This document shows, one piece after another, positions 46,178 through 55,142 of a DNA stretch of 64,000 bases. The position numbers and the translations under genes are program-made. The notes beneath the pieces are model-generated. The model did not search any database and had not been told where the DNA came from. It saw nothing but the letters and a program-made list of their open reading frames with translations. This DNA comes from Leisingera sp. ANG-M1 (GTDB lineage: Bacteria; Pseudomonadota; Alphaproteobacteria; Rhodobacterales; Rhodobacteraceae): NCBI RefSeq assembly GCF_000813745.1, contig NZ_JWLC01000001.1, positions 105,446-169,445 on the forward strand, read 5' to 3'. The number at the start of each line of letters is the position of its first letter. Position 1 is the first letter of the stretch.

Positions 46178-46205
46178 AAAAGGGAGCGGAGACGCTCCCT
46201 TTTTT
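46178..46205 (+). terminator. Intrinsic terminator of proS
   Basis: AAAAGGGAGCG and CGCTCCCTTTT pair perfectly over 11 bp with a GAGA loop, and the T-run continues. Confidence 0.92.
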
Positions 46206-46257
46206 CTTGCCCGCCGCAGACCGCGGCAACAGGGTACGGACAAGGGAGGAACACCGC

Positions 46258-46881
46258 ATGAAACAGATTCTGGCCTTTGGCGACAGCCTTACCTGGGGCA
46301 GCGATCCGCACACCGGCGGGCGGCACGCGTACCGCGACCGCTGGCCGGTGGCGATGGCCGAAGGGCTGCAGGATGCCGTTGTGTTTGCTGAAGGCCTGCG
46401 CGGGCGCACCACCGTTCATGCCCGCAACTCAGCCTGCGCCGAGATGCGCGGCGACGCGGTGCTGCCCATGCTGCTGCACAGCCACGCGCCGCTGGACCTG
46501 GCAGTGATCATGCTGGGCACCAATGACATTTATGAAGGCTATGCCAGCCATCTGATCCGCGACGGGCTCGAGCGGCTGGTGGAGATCATCCGCCACCACC
46601 CCTGGCGGATGCCGGATGCGGCGGCACCGCAAGTGCTGCTGGTCTCACCGCCGCCGATGAGCCTGTGCGACGACCCTGATGTCTCAGCAGAGAAAGTGGC
46701 GCAATCCGAAGCCCTTGCCGGTTTCATCGCCCCCCTGGCCGCGCGCCTTGGCTGCGGCTTCTTCGATGCAGCCCAAGTGGCGCGAGCTTCGGCGGCAGAC
46801 GGGTTTCACCTGGAAGCGGCCCATTCGCGGGCATTGGGAGAGGCCTTGGCCGCGCCGGCCGCGGCGCATCTCGCAGGCTGA
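46258..46881 (+). CDS. SGNH/GDSL hydrolase
   Basis: The protein has 207 residues. Block I is ILAFGDSLTWG with the catalytic serine, block III is VIMLGTNDIY, and block V is DGFHLEAAHSRALG with Asp and His. It resembles arylesterase/lysophospholipase-type GDSL enzymes with no signal peptide, so it acts in the cytoplasm. AGGGAGGA precedes the ATG. The substrate is unknown. Confidence 0.88.
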   Translation: MKQILAFGDSLTWGSDPHTGGRHAYRDRWPVAMAEGLQDAVVFAEGLRGRTTVHARNSACAEMRGDAVLPMLLHSHAPLDLAVIMLGTNDIYEGYASHLIRDGLERLVEIIRHHPWRMPDAAAPQVLLVSPPPMSLCDDPDVSAEKVAQSEALAGFIAPLAARLGCGFFDAAQVARASAADGFHLEAAHSRALGEALAAPAAAHLAG

Positions 46882-46912
46882 ACGCCAGGCTCAAGAGTTT
46901 CCGCAAAGATTT

Positions 46913-46934
46913 GCGCCCGCCTGACGGCGGGCGC
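46913..46934. terminator. Strong hairpin between GDSL and RTX genes
   Basis: GCGCCCGCC and GGCGGGCGC pair over 9 bp with a TGAC loop. It lies between convergent genes. No long T-run is seen on either side. Confidence 0.6.
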
Positions 46935-46974
46935 TGGCATTCGGCGTGCCGGGTTCCGGTTGCACCGGTGGCGA

Positions 46975-48186
46975 TCAGAGGAAATCGAAATTCGCGGCGC
47001 TCAGCTCGTCGAATTCCACGCCCAGAAACACCAGGGCATCGCCGTCTCCAAAGTTCAGAACAGTGCGGTTGCCGTGTTCGCGTGCAAAGCCTTCCAGATC
47101 CTGGAAACTGTCCGCCCCTTCGACATTCAGCGCAATCACATCCTCATCCGCATCAAACTGCAGCAGGCGGTCGCGGCCGTCGCCGTCCTCAAAGACAAAG
47201 GTGTCGGCGCCGCCGCCGCCCTTCAGAAGATCCCGGCCGCTGCCGCCGTCCAGCGTGTCGTTGCCGCTGCCGCCAAGCAGCACATCCCGGCCATCGCCGC
47301 CTTCCAGCACGTCGCTGCCGCTGCCGCCCTTCAGAAGGTCCCGGCCGCTGCCCCCGTCCAGCGTGTCATTGCCGCTGCCGCCGTTCAGCAGGTCGCGCCC
47401 GGCGCCGCCGCTCAGTTCATCCCAGCCGCCGCGGCCCAGCACGATATCGCGGCCGCCGCCGGCCTCGACCAGATCATCCGCCCGCGAGCCGCGGATAAAG
47501 TCGAACCCATCGGTGCCTTCGGTTTCGGTGTACTCATTGATATGAATCTGCGCGATCTGCGCCCCGGGCCGGGTGAAATCAGCGGCTTCCGGATCAATGA
47601 AGGCGCCCGCAGCATTGGTGCCGCCCAGGATATTGCCCTCGCCTTCCGGCAGGAAGCCTTCGTGCAGGGTCACCACACCGTTCTCATCCACACCGGTGTC
47701 CGGCGCCGTTTGGTTCAGGAAGGCGGCGTCTTCTTCGGTGTTTTCCTCGGTGCCTGCATCCAGCACGTCGCTGCCTTCAAATTCCAGGTTCTGGGCGCCA
47801 AGGAAGTTTCCCTCCTCGTCGAACAGCTGAACCGCCTGGCCGGTGCCGACAAAGGCATCATTGGACGGCAGCAGCATGGCGGCGAGCGAAATGAAACCGT
47901 TGGAGGCGCCGTCCACATCAAGCTTTGCCACCCCGGTCTCGCCCGTGGCCAGCGGACCGCCGCCCCCCAGGACCGCGCCGGTCTGCGCATCGCTGTCCAG
48001 GGCCGCCACTTCCGCATTGATCGGCGCGAAGTTGCCGTCTTCGGCCAGCGCCTCCAGCCCGGCCGAGGCTGCCTCGCCGCGGTTGTAGAGATCAAAGCTG
48101 CCGTCATGGGCGGCAAACCAGAAGGGCGTCAGAAACGTGCCGCCCTGGGCAGAAGTGTTGGTGGCAACAATGCGGATATCGGTCAT
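46975..48186 (-). CDS. Secreted Spondin_N and RTX calcium-binding protein
   Basis: The protein has 403 residues. The N-terminal Spondin_N domain (about 1-225) includes TFLTPFWFAAHDGSFDLYNRGEAAS and DNGxxx-like acidic loops. The C-terminal part (about 235-330) has RTX nonapeptides such as GGSGNDTLDGGSGRDLLKG, which bind calcium. The end, SAANFDFL, suits a type I secretion signal. No N-terminal signal is seen, so export by a type I ABC system is inferred; no such system is in the window. An internal 108-base duplication adds repeats. The function is unknown, perhaps adhesion or matrix binding. Confidence 0.85.
   Translation of the reverse strand: MTDIRIVATNTSAQGGTFLTPFWFAAHDGSFDLYNRGEAASAGLEALAEDGNFAPINAEVAALDSDAQTGAVLGGGGPLATGETGVAKLDVDGASNGFISLAAMLLPSNDAFVGTGQAVQLFDEEGNFLGAQNLEFEGSDVLDAGTEENTEEDAAFLNQTAPDTGVDENGVVTLHEGFLPEGEGNILGGTNAAGAFIDPEAADFTRPGAQIAQIHINEYTETEGTDGFDFIRGSRADDLVEAGGGRDIVLGRGGWDELSGGAGRDLLNGGSGNDTLDGGSGRDLLKGGSGSDVLEGGDGRDVLLGGSGNDTLDGGSGRDLLKGGGGADTFVFEDGDGRDRLLQFDADEDVIALNVEGADSFQDLEGFAREHGNRTVLNFGDGDALVFLGVEFDELSAANFDFL
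47221..47382. repeat. Tandem intragenic duplication in the RTX gene
   Basis: The 54 bases from 47221 recur from 47329 with three changes, a step of 108 bases. This equals 36 residues or four RTX nonapeptides, so it points to recent expansion. Confidence 0.8.
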
Positions 48187-48524
48187 GGGGTGTCCTCAAT
48201 TTGAAATGACGTGAGGGCACCCTGGGGCGGAAAACCCCGTTCGCATAGCTGGCCGCCGGTCACAAGAGCTCAAGTGGCTGCGAGCTCACCGCGAGGTCAC
48301 GCGAAGGTCATTAGGGTTAATGAGTACGGGCTGAACCGGCCGGGACGGTGCGGTTCGGGCGAACCCCGCTTTTGCTAATATTTCCGTCCCGGCTTCCTTG
48401 CAGGAAAAATCTGCGCCCCGGCGCAAGCGGTTGGCGGAAATTCGGCCCCTGGCGCAGCCTTGCCTTGACCCCGGGCGCGCGGCAGCACAGGTTGTGCGCA
48501 AAATTCCCGGGCAGGACCGCAGTA
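48187..48524. other. Divergent intergenic region between the RTX gene and lolC
   Basis: No gene is supported. A GAGCTC direct/inverted pair stands near 48268-48290. In-frame sequence upstream of lolC extends far but lacks a start with a ribosome site. Promoters for both neighbours must lie here, but I could not define them. Confidence 0.5.
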
Positions 48525-49811
48525 ATGGCCACGACACCTCCGCCGTTTTCACGTTTTGAATGGATCATCGCCTGGCGCTACTTGCGCGCCCGCAAAGCCG
48601 AAGGCGGCGTTTCGGTCATGACCTGGATCAGCCTGATCGGCATCACATTGGCCGTTTTTGCTCTGATCGCCACTCTGGCGGTGCGTTCGGGTTTCCGCTC
48701 GGAGTTCGTCGGCACCATCCTCGGCGCCAACGCCCATGTCACCGTCTATTCCTATGGCCAGGTGAACGACGCGGGCGCAGTGGACCGGACACTGAAGGAT
48801 TACCAGGCACTGGCAGACCAGGTGGCAACGGTGCCCGGCGTCACCCGTGCGGCGCCGCTGGTCAAAGGCCAGGTGATGGCCAACCGCCGCCAGCGCAATG
48901 CCGGGGTCGAGGTTTTCGGGATCTCGGCTGAAGACATCCAGGGCATTCCCGGGGTGGCCCTAAGCGCCGAGGCCATCGGCGACCTGTCCCGCTTCGAGGA
49001 TGGCGTCGCCATCGGATCCGGCGTGGCACGGGAATTGGGTGTCTCAGTCGGGGACAAGATCAAGCTGATTTCGCCCAACGGCGTCAAAACAGCCTTTGGC
49101 ACCAGCCCGCGGGTCAACGCCTATGAGGTGGTCTATATCTTCACAGCGGGCCGCTGGGACATCGACCGCACCCGGGTCTATCTGCCGTTTGGAGAGGCGC
49201 AGAGCTTCTTCAACCGCGAAGGCGTGGCGGATGAGATCGAGGTGATGGTGGAGGACCCGGAAAATGTCGATCCGGTGTCTTTGGCGATCCTGCAGACCGT
49301 GGGCGGCACCGCCGGCGTCTGGACCTGGCGCGATGCCTCGGGCGGCTTCCTGCGGGCCTTGGAGGTCGAGGACAATGTGATGTTCATCATTCTGTCGATC
49401 CTGGTTCTGATTGCCGCGATGAACATCGTCTCGGGGCTGATCATGCTGGTCAAGAACAAGGGGCGCGACATTGGCATCCTGCGCACCATCGGCCTCAGCG
49501 AAGGATCCGTCATGCGGGTGTTCTTCATCTGCGGCGCCTTCACCGGTGTCATCGGCACCATTTTCGGCGTGGTGCTGGGCTGCCTGTTTGCGCTGTACAT
49601 CGATCCGATCTTTTCCTTCGTGAACTATCTGATGGGCGGCGGCGTCTGGGACCCGTCGATCCGCGGCATCTATGCGCTGCCGGCCGAGCTGAAGCTGGCG
49701 GATGTGCTGTCGGCCATTGCCCTGTCGCTGGGCCTGTCCTTCTTCGTAACTATTTTCCCGGCCCGCCGCGCGGCGCGGCTCAATCCGGTGGAGGCGCTGC
49801 GCTATGAGTGA
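48525..49811 (+). CDS. lolC: Lipoprotein-releasing ABC transporter permease LolC/E
   Basis: The protein has 428 residues. [41 protein letters not shown] is the first membrane segment, followed by a large periplasmic domain. Three C-terminal segments come next ([52 protein letters not shown] and [20 protein letters not shown]). It extracts lipoproteins from the inner membrane and hands them to LolA. A single permease gene (LolF-like) fits alphaproteobacteria. It overlaps lolD by eight bases. AGGA lies upstream of the chosen ATG. Confidence 0.93.
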   Translation: MATTPPPFSRFEWIIAWRYLRARKAEGGVSVMTWISLIGITLAVFALIATLAVRSGFRSEFVGTILGANAHVTVYSYGQVNDAGAVDRTLKDYQALADQVATVPGVTRAAPLVKGQVMANRRQRNAGVEVFGISAEDIQGIPGVALSAEAIGDLSRFEDGVAIGSGVARELGVSVGDKIKLISPNGVKTAFGTSPRVNAYEVVYIFTAGRWDIDRTRVYLPFGEAQSFFNREGVADEIEVMVEDPENVDPVSLAILQTVGGTAGVWTWRDASGGFLRALEVEDNVMFIILSILVLIAAMNIVSGLIMLVKNKGRDIGILRTIGLSEGSVMRVFFICGAFTGVIGTIFGVVLGCLFALYIDPIFSFVNYLMGGGVWDPSIRGIYALPAELKLADVLSAIALSLGLSFFVTIFPARRAARLNPVEALRYE

Positions 49812-50487
49812 GATCACACTGGAACTGAAGGGGATCACAAAGTCCTATCTGCAAGGCACCCCTGGACAGGTCGACGTGCTGCGCGGCGCCGATCTGACCT
49901 TGCAGGCGGGTGAGGTTGTTGCGCTGGTCGCCCCCTCGGGCGCGGGCAAGTCGACATTGCTGCACATTGCGGGCCTCCTGGACACGCCGGACGGTGGTGA
50001 AGTGCGGGTTGCGGGCGAAGATATCACCCGCAAGGGCGACCGCCGCCGCACAAGGGTGCGGCGCCAGGAAGTGGGGTTTGTCTATCAGTTCCACCACCTG
50101 CTGCCCGAGTTCACCGCGCTGGAGAACATCGTGCTGCCGCAGCTGGCCAACGGCGCCTCCCAAAAGGCTGCCGCGGCGCGGGCGGCTGATCTCTTGGGCA
50201 CTGTCGGACTGGCGGCCCGCGCGGACCACCGCCCGGCGGCGCTGTCGGGCGGCGAGCAGCAGCGGGTCGCCTTTTGCCGGGCGCTGGCCAATGCGCCGCG
50301 GGTGCTGCTGGCCGATGAGCCGACCGGCAACCTGGACCCCGGCACCTCGGACCAGGTGTTTGCGGCGCTGATGGAGCTGGTTCGCGGCACCGGAATGTCG
50401 GCGCTGATTGCCACCCACAACCTGGAGCTGGCGGCGCGGATGGACCGGCAGGTCAAGCTGGAGAACGGGCTGCTGGTTCCGGTGTAG
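49804..50487 (+). CDS. lolD: Lipoprotein-releasing ABC transporter ATPase
   Basis: The 227-residue ATPase drives the LolC-type permease. Walker A is [12 protein letters not shown], the signature is [12 protein letters not shown], Walker B is [13 protein letters not shown] and the H-loop is IATHNLELA. It is encoded in overlap with lolC. The gene is followed by two GC hairpins and a common Rhodobacteraceae repeat tail. Confidence 0.95.
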   Translation: MSEITLELKGITKSYLQGTPGQVDVLRGADLTLQAGEVVALVAPSGAGKSTLLHIAGLLDTPDGGEVRVAGEDITRKGDRRRTRVRRQEVGFVYQFHHLLPEFTALENIVLPQLANGASQKAAAARAADLLGTVGLAARADHRPAALSGGEQQRVAFCRALANAPRVLLADEPTGNLDPGTSDQVFAALMELVRGTGMSALIATHNLELAARMDRQVKLENGLLVPV

Positions 50488-50492
50488 GAGTT

Positions 50493-50576
50493 CTGCGCCC
50501 AAAGGGCGCAGAGCCTCCCCCTTCCGGCGGCAAAGCCGCCTGCCGGGCAGCGGGACGAGAGTATTTTTCGAAAGAT
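50493..50576. repeat. Intergenic repeat with two hairpins after lolD
   Basis: CTGCGCCC-AAA-GGGCGCAG (50493-50511) and GGCGGC-AAA-GCCGCC (50526-50540) are followed by GAGTATTTTTCGAAAGATG. This tail with a T-run resembles repeats found after many Rhodobacteraceae genes. It may end lolCD and tetR transcripts. Confidence 0.6.
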
Positions 50577-50612
50577 GAAAGCGTGCCCCCCGCAATCCGG
50601 TCCTGGCGGCGG

Positions 50613-51233
50613 TCAGCTGGTCAGCCCGTTCAGGAACAGCTCGGTATTGGCGGCCAGCCATCTGGCGCGGTAGTCCGGATCATCTATCTGCGCAGGCTCC
50701 CCGCGGCTGCGGGCGCCGTTGGCCAGCATCGCCTGCGTCGTCAGCCGGTCCATCACGAAGCCAGTGACCATTTCCCAGTCCAGCCGGGGGTTCAGGTACC
50801 CCTGTTCCGCCGCCGCGGCCAGGAAGCCGCCGAACCCATCGGTGCATTTGGCCAGCGCCGGCGGGGTTTCCGGCTGCTGCGAGATAATCGCATAGACCAG
50901 CCGGTGCGCCAGCAGCGCGTTCAGGGTCTGCTCGACGAACAGCTCGAAGCGGACAGCAAAGTCCTCCTGCGACTTGGGCGGCCGGGCGATCAGCTGGCTG
51001 GGGATTTCAAACACCTGTGCCGAGAACTGCTGCACGATGGCATCGAACAGCCCGTCCTTGCTGCCGAAATAGTGATGGATCATGTTCATGCTGGTGCCGG
51101 CTTGCGCGCAGATCTGCCGCACTGAAGCGCCCTTGAATCCCTTTTCGGCAAACATCTCGGTGCCTGCCTGCAGCAGCCGGGTGCGCACGCTTGCCTCAGC
51201 TGCGTCTGTTTCCGTCGTTTTTTCTTCGCTCAA
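50613..51233 (-). CDS. TetR-family repressor
   Basis: The protein has 206 residues, starting at a TTG with AGAGG six bases upstream. The N-terminal helix-turn-helix is clear: RTRLLQAGTEMFAEKGFKGASVRQICAQAGTSMNMIHHYFGSKDGLFDAIV. The ligand-binding part is of the CerR type (RLVYAIISQQPETPP). It is divergent from an SRPBCC gene, and a TGTAAC-N4-GTTACA operator lies between them, so it probably represses both. The ligand is unknown. Confidence 0.88.
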   Translation of the reverse strand: MSEEKTTETDAAEASVRTRLLQAGTEMFAEKGFKGASVRQICAQAGTSMNMIHHYFGSKDGLFDAIVQQFSAQVFEIPSQLIARPPKSQEDFAVRFELFVEQTLNALLAHRLVYAIISQQPETPPALAKCTDGFGGFLAAAAEQGYLNPRLDWEMVTGFVMDRLTTQAMLANGARSRGEPAQIDDPDYRARWLAANTELFLNGLTS

Positions 51234-51275
51234 ACCGGACCTCTTAAAAAACCGCCCGCTGCCACTTGCACGGAT

Positions 51276-51291
51276 TGTAACAATCGTTACA
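51276..51291. promoter_or_regulatory. TetR operator between tetR and the SRPBCC gene
   Basis: TGTAAC-AATC-GTTACA is a 16-bp perfect inverted repeat, placed 43 bases before the tetR start and 79 bases before the SRPBCC gene. Size and place suit a TetR dimer site. Confidence 0.65.
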
Positions 51292-51369
51292 TGGTGTGTA
51301 TCGAATGATTCACCAAGTGGGGCATTCGTTCTGTCCTGCTCACAATGTGCGAACGCAATGGAGAAATCT

Positions 51370-51858
51370 ATGAAAATTACCAAGTCTGTCATCGTGAACC
51401 GCAGCGCGGATCTGATGTGGAAGATTGCAGCGGATGAGTTTGACCAGGCCTACAAGTGGATGGGATTTGTGCATAAATCCTACCGCACCGAAGGCGGCGA
51501 GCCGGTCCAGGGCGCGCCCATGGAGGGCCGGGTCTGCGAATTCACCGACAAGCCGAACGGGCTGAAGGCGCGCGAGAAGATCCTGTCTTATTCGGCTGAA
51601 AACAAACGGCTGGTGTTCGACGTGGTGCCGGTCGACACGCCGGTGGTGTTCCCGGTGCGGGTCAATGTGGTGACGCTGACGGTGAAGGCGCTGGGTCCGG
51701 AGCGGTCGCAGGTCACCTGGGAGTCCGATGTTGCGCTGACCGCGCTGGGGTATCTGATCTATCCGCTGCTGAAGCGCGGCCTGGCAAAGAATTTCGCAAC
51801 CATCATGCAGGAACTGAAGGCCTATGCCGAGCAGCAGGTCTCTGCCGTGGCAGCGTAA
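51370..51858 (+). CDS. SRPBCC-family protein
   Basis: The protein has 162 residues. MKITKSVIVNRSADLMWKIAADEFDQAYKW is the START/PYP-like N-terminus, followed by beta strands that form a ligand pocket (LVFDVVPVDTPVVFPVRVNVVTLTV). Such proteins bind or convert hydrophobic molecules. GGAG precedes the ATG; an in-frame ATG 12 bases upstream is less well placed. It is probably repressed by the divergent TetR protein, possibly sensing its substrate. Confidence 0.8.
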   Translation: MKITKSVIVNRSADLMWKIAADEFDQAYKWMGFVHKSYRTEGGEPVQGAPMEGRVCEFTDKPNGLKAREKILSYSAENKRLVFDVVPVDTPVVFPVRVNVVTLTVKALGPERSQVTWESDVALTALGYLIYPLLKRGLAKNFATIMQELKAYAEQQVSAVAA

Positions 51859-52029
51859 GGCCGTCAGCCGCCGCTGCCCGGGACGCTGATGGCCCGGCCT
51901 GCGGCGGCTGAGCGGAACTCTGCCGGGTTTTCCGGGCGGGCTTTGGCCCGGCGCAGGCGCTTGCTATCAGGTGGCAAATTGGCGCCAGCCGGGCTAGGCT
52001 GGCGGAAGATCCGCAGAAAGGGCTGAGAC

Positions 52030-52347
52030 GTGGTGAATTCCGTTATCGAAAAAGATGTGACCGTTGAAGGCAATATCACCTCCAGCAAGGGCAGCGTCGA
52101 AGTCCGCGGCCGGGTTGTCGGCGATCTGTCGGCGCAGTCGGTGACCGTGCACGCCGGCGGCACCGTGGACGGGGCACTCAGCGCACAGTCGGTTGCTGTC
52201 GAAGGTACCTACAGCGGCAAGATCCAATGCGACGACCTGAGGCTGGCGGCCAGCTCGCAGGTGCAGGCGGATGTCTCGGCCAAGACCATGGCCACCGAAA
52301 GCGGCGCGCAGCTGCAAGGCAACATCAGGATTTCCGGCAAAGGATAG
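52030..52347 (+). CDS. Bactofilin
   Basis: The protein has 105 residues, mostly the right-handed beta-helix repeats of the bactofilin (DUF583) domain: TVEGNITSSKGSVEVRGRVVGDLSAQSVTVHAGGTVDGALSAQSVAVEG. The protein polymerises into cytoskeletal filaments without nucleotide. It lacks long disordered ends. It starts at GTG with AAGGG upstream. In many alphaproteobacteria it stands beside an M23 peptidase gene, but none is here. Confidence 0.88.
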   Translation: MVNSVIEKDVTVEGNITSSKGSVEVRGRVVGDLSAQSVTVHAGGTVDGALSAQSVAVEGTYSGKIQCDDLRLAASSQVQADVSAKTMATESGAQLQGNIRISGKG

Positions 52348-52362
52348 GCCGGGCGCGCAGGC

Positions 52363-52381
52363 GGCCGCAGGCCTTGCGGCC
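52363..52381. terminator. GC hairpin after bactofilin
   Basis: GGCCGCA and TGCGGCC pair over 7 bp with a GGCCT loop just after the bactofilin stop. No T-run follows. Confidence 0.4.
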
Positions 52382-52476
52382 AATACCTACCCCTCTCCTA
52401 ATCAGCACAGCCCGCCCGGCCGCTCCGGTGGCCGCGCAAACCGCCTGCTTTGGACGCCCGGACGGCGGATGCCGTG

Positions 52477-52497
52477 TTTGCGACACCGCGTCGCAAA
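52477..52497. promoter_or_regulatory. Palindrome 1 upstream of the oxidoreductase operon
   Basis: TTTGCGAC-ACCGC-GTCGCAAA has perfect 8-bp arms. It lies 88 bases before the GTG start and five bases from palindrome 2. Confidence 0.6.
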
Positions 52498-52501
52498 AGA
52501 A

Positions 52502-52519
52502 CTTGAACAGCTGTTCAAG
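52502..52519. promoter_or_regulatory. Palindrome 2 upstream of the oxidoreductase operon
   Basis: CTTGAACAGCTGTTCAAG is an uninterrupted 18-bp palindrome, the type bound by many TetR-family repressors. It overlaps a TTGAAC that could be a -35 box. The regulator is not adjacent. Confidence 0.65.
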
Positions 52520-52585
52520 AATCTGATCTGTTAGCGGAAACGCCCGGGACGCAAGCGGGCGGCAGCAAGTCTTTGGGAGAGAGAC

Positions 52586-53950
52586 GTGACAAAGACCATT
52601 ACAGAACCGGCACGCGAGATTCCGGTCATTCACGAAACCGAGGTGCTGGTTGTGGGGTCTGGTCCCGGCGGGCTGGCGGCGGCCTTGGCGGCGGCACGGG
52701 CGGGCGTGGAAGTCACCCTGCTGGACCGCTTCGGCTGCTTTGGCGGCAATATCACCACCGTCGGGGTCGAGGGATTTGCCTGGTACCGGCATGAGGAAAC
52801 GGTTGAGGCCCATGGCATCGGCTGGGAGTTCGAGGAACGCGCCAAGGCCATGGGGGCGGCGGTGCCGGAGAGCCAGTCGCTGTCTTATGAGCTGGACAGC
52901 GAGGGCTTCAAGCTGGTGGCCGACAAGCTGGTTGAAGAAGCGGGCATCCATCCGATGCTGCACCGGGTGTTTGTGGCGCCGATCCACAAAGGCAGCCGGA
53001 TCACCGGGGTGATTGTTGAGTCCAAAGCGGGCCGCGAGGCGGTTCTGGCGAAACGGGTGATCGATGCCACGGGGGACGCCGACATCGCCCATATGATGGG
53101 GGCGCCGACCCTCAAAACCCCGGTGGAGGAGATGCAGGCAGCCAGCGTCATGTTCCACATTGCCGGCGTCGACAAGCAGAAGTTCATGGAGGGCGTGAAG
53201 GCAGATCCGCAGACCTATGCCAATTGGTCAACCGGCGAATGGGTGGTGGAGACATCAGGCAAAGAGGATGAGATGTTCTCGCCCTTCCTGGCCAAGCCGT
53301 TTTCCCAGGCAATCCGCGACGGGGTGATTCCGGCACATCTGAACACCATTGGCGGCACCTGGGGCGCCGTGCATGACTCGGGCGAGATGACCTATATGAA
53401 TCTGGTGCATCTGGCAGGGATCGACGGCACTGACCCCGACAGCATGACCCGCGGCGAGATCGAGGGGCGCAAACAGGCGATGCATGCGATTGATGCTTTG
53501 CGCGCCTATACGCCAGGCTGCGAAGGGGCACGGCTGCGCAACTTTGGCATGACCATCGGCATCCGCGACACCCGCAAGATCGACGCGCATCACAACATCA
53601 CCGAGGACGAGACCCGCAATCAGGGCCGCTTCGAGGACACCATTGGCATCTACCCGGAGTTCATCGACGGCTACGGGGTGCTGATCCTGCCGACCACCGG
53701 GCGCTATATGCAGATCCCCTACCGCTCGATGCTGCCCAAAGGGGTTGAGAACCTGCTGGTCACCGGGCGGGCGATAGGCGGCGACAAGATCGCTCATGCC
53801 GCGACCCGCAACATGGCCTGCTGCGCCGTAGCCGGCCAGGGCGCTGGCATTGCTGCGGCGCTGTCGGTTAAGGCGGATTGCGGGTTTGACGCGGTGAATA
53901 TCACCGACGTGCAGAGCGAGCTGAAGCGCCAGGGTGTGAGGGTCCATTGA
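52586..53950 (+). CDS. FAD-dependent oxidoreductase
   Basis: The protein has 454 residues and a PF12831-type FAD fold. The dinucleotide motif is VLVVGSGPGGLAAALAAARAGVEVTLLDR, followed by GCFGGNIT. AKRVIDATGDADIAHMMGAP and the C-terminal NLLVTGRAIGGDKIAHAATRNMACCAVAGQGAGIAA complete it. The start is GTG with GGGAG upstream. Its stop overlaps the start of the 2OG-oxygenase gene, so the two are a coupled pair. The substrate is unknown; a two-step oxidation of a small molecule is inferred. Confidence 0.88.
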   Translation: MTKTITEPAREIPVIHETEVLVVGSGPGGLAAALAAARAGVEVTLLDRFGCFGGNITTVGVEGFAWYRHEETVEAHGIGWEFEERAKAMGAAVPESQSLSYELDSEGFKLVADKLVEEAGIHPMLHRVFVAPIHKGSRITGVIVESKAGREAVLAKRVIDATGDADIAHMMGAPTLKTPVEEMQAASVMFHIAGVDKQKFMEGVKADPQTYANWSTGEWVVETSGKEDEMFSPFLAKPFSQAIRDGVIPAHLNTIGGTWGAVHDSGEMTYMNLVHLAGIDGTDPDSMTRGEIEGRKQAMHAIDALRAYTPGCEGARLRNFGMTIGIRDTRKIDAHHNITEDETRNQGRFEDTIGIYPEFIDGYGVLILPTTGRYMQIPYRSMLPKGVENLLVTGRAIGGDKIAHAATRNMACCAVAGQGAGIAAALSVKADCGFDAVNITDVQSELKRQGVRVH

Positions 53951-54924
53951 TGCAAAGCATTCCCACTATCGACATTTCCCCCTTGCGCGATGCAGCCCAT
54001 CCGCAGCGCAGCGGCACGATCCGCGCTATTCTGGCGGCGGCGGAGGATATCGGGTTCCTGTCAATCACCGGCACAGGAGTGGCGCAGGACACCGTGGAAG
54101 ATGTCCGCGCTGCAGTCCGGGCGATTTTTGCCGTGGAGGAAAAATCAAAATGGGATCAAGCGATTACCCGCGACAATTACCGCGGCTTCATCCCGATGGG
54201 GTTCTTCACTCCGAACGACGGTTCCGGCAAAGCGGATAAATACGAAGGCTACAAGCTGCACCACGAGGTGGCGGCGGATGATCCTGTCCGCGGGGACTGT
54301 GCGCTCTACGGTCCCAACCGATGGCCGGTGGAGGTGCCGGAAGCGCGGGAGGTGATCCTGGGCTACTGGAACCAGCTTGACGGGGTGTTCCACCTGCTCT
54401 TGGGCGCATTGGCCGAGGGGCTGGGACTGGACCCGGCGCAGTTCCAGCAGCCGTTTGAGACACCGCTCACCAATATGACCCTGCTGCACTACCCGCCGCA
54501 GGCGCCGGAGGAAGAAGGTTATGGCATCCATCCGCACAAGGACACCGACGCGCTGACCATCATCGCGCCGGACCCGGTCGGCGGGCTGGAAGTGCAGACG
54601 CGGGACGGCGGCTGGATCACCCCGGACTGCCCGCCCGGCGGCTTTGTCGTCAATATCGGCGACATGCTGGAGCTGTGGTCCGGCGGGCGGCTGGTCTCGA
54701 CCCCGCACCGGGTGGTGAACAAGACCGGCAAGGAACGCTACTCCTTCCCGTATTTCGCGGTGCCGCGCCATGACGTCGTGGTGGAACCGCTGCTGCCGCC
54801 GGTTGCGGGCTTTGCGCGGCCTGCGGTGCATTGCGGCCATTGGTCGGCCGAGGTCTGGCGCACAAACTGGCCGGATGAAGACGCCGCAGAAGACACCCCG
54901 GAACTGGGCACCATACACAGCTGA
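53950..54924 (+). CDS. 2-oxoglutarate/Fe(II) oxygenase, isopenicillin-N-synthase-like
   Basis: The protein has 324 residues. The iron triad is the His and Asp of HPHKDTDALT and the His of STPHRVVN. The Arg of ERYSFPYF holds 2-oxoglutarate. PTIDISPL at the start and NMTLLHYPPQ are typical. It resembles bacterial and plant-type oxygenases that hydroxylate small molecules. It is encoded in overlap with the FAD oxidoreductase and probably acts in the same pathway. Confidence 0.88.
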   Translation: MQSIPTIDISPLRDAAHPQRSGTIRAILAAAEDIGFLSITGTGVAQDTVEDVRAAVRAIFAVEEKSKWDQAITRDNYRGFIPMGFFTPNDGSGKADKYEGYKLHHEVAADDPVRGDCALYGPNRWPVEVPEAREVILGYWNQLDGVFHLLLGALAEGLGLDPAQFQQPFETPLTNMTLLHYPPQAPEEEGYGIHPHKDTDALTIIAPDPVGGLEVQTRDGGWITPDCPPGGFVVNIGDMLELWSGGRLVSTPHRVVNKTGKERYSFPYFAVPRHDVVVEPLLPPVAGFARPAVHCGHWSAEVWRTNWPDEDAAEDTPELGTIHS

Positions 54925-54927
54925 GGG

Positions 54928-54978
54928 AGCGCCCCGCCCACACTGTGAGGGCGGGCGCTGCCCTGCCTTGCGGCAGGG
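54928..54978 (+). terminator. Two hairpins after the oxygenase gene
   Basis: AGCGCCCCGCCC pairs with GGGCGGGCGCT (one bulged C). CCCTGCC then pairs with GGCAGGG around TTGC. They lie directly downstream of the operon. No long T-run follows. Confidence 0.5.
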
Positions 54979-55142
54979 TGAAAGATTTCCTTAACTTGCC
55001 CCCCGGTTGCCCCCGGGCTTTTGCGGCTTATCCCCGCCTTGCCCACAGGGGAATTGCACGCCCCCCTTGCATGCCCCTGCCCCATCGGGAAAGACTGGGG
55101 CCAAGATCCTGAACCAGACGGACCAAGGACGGGCAGACAGAC

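Noticed and set aside
47221..47393. Regular GC-rich repeats resembling a CRISPR array
   Set aside because: They encode RTX nonapeptides in frame; repeat and spacer lengths do not suit CRISPR and no cas gene is present.
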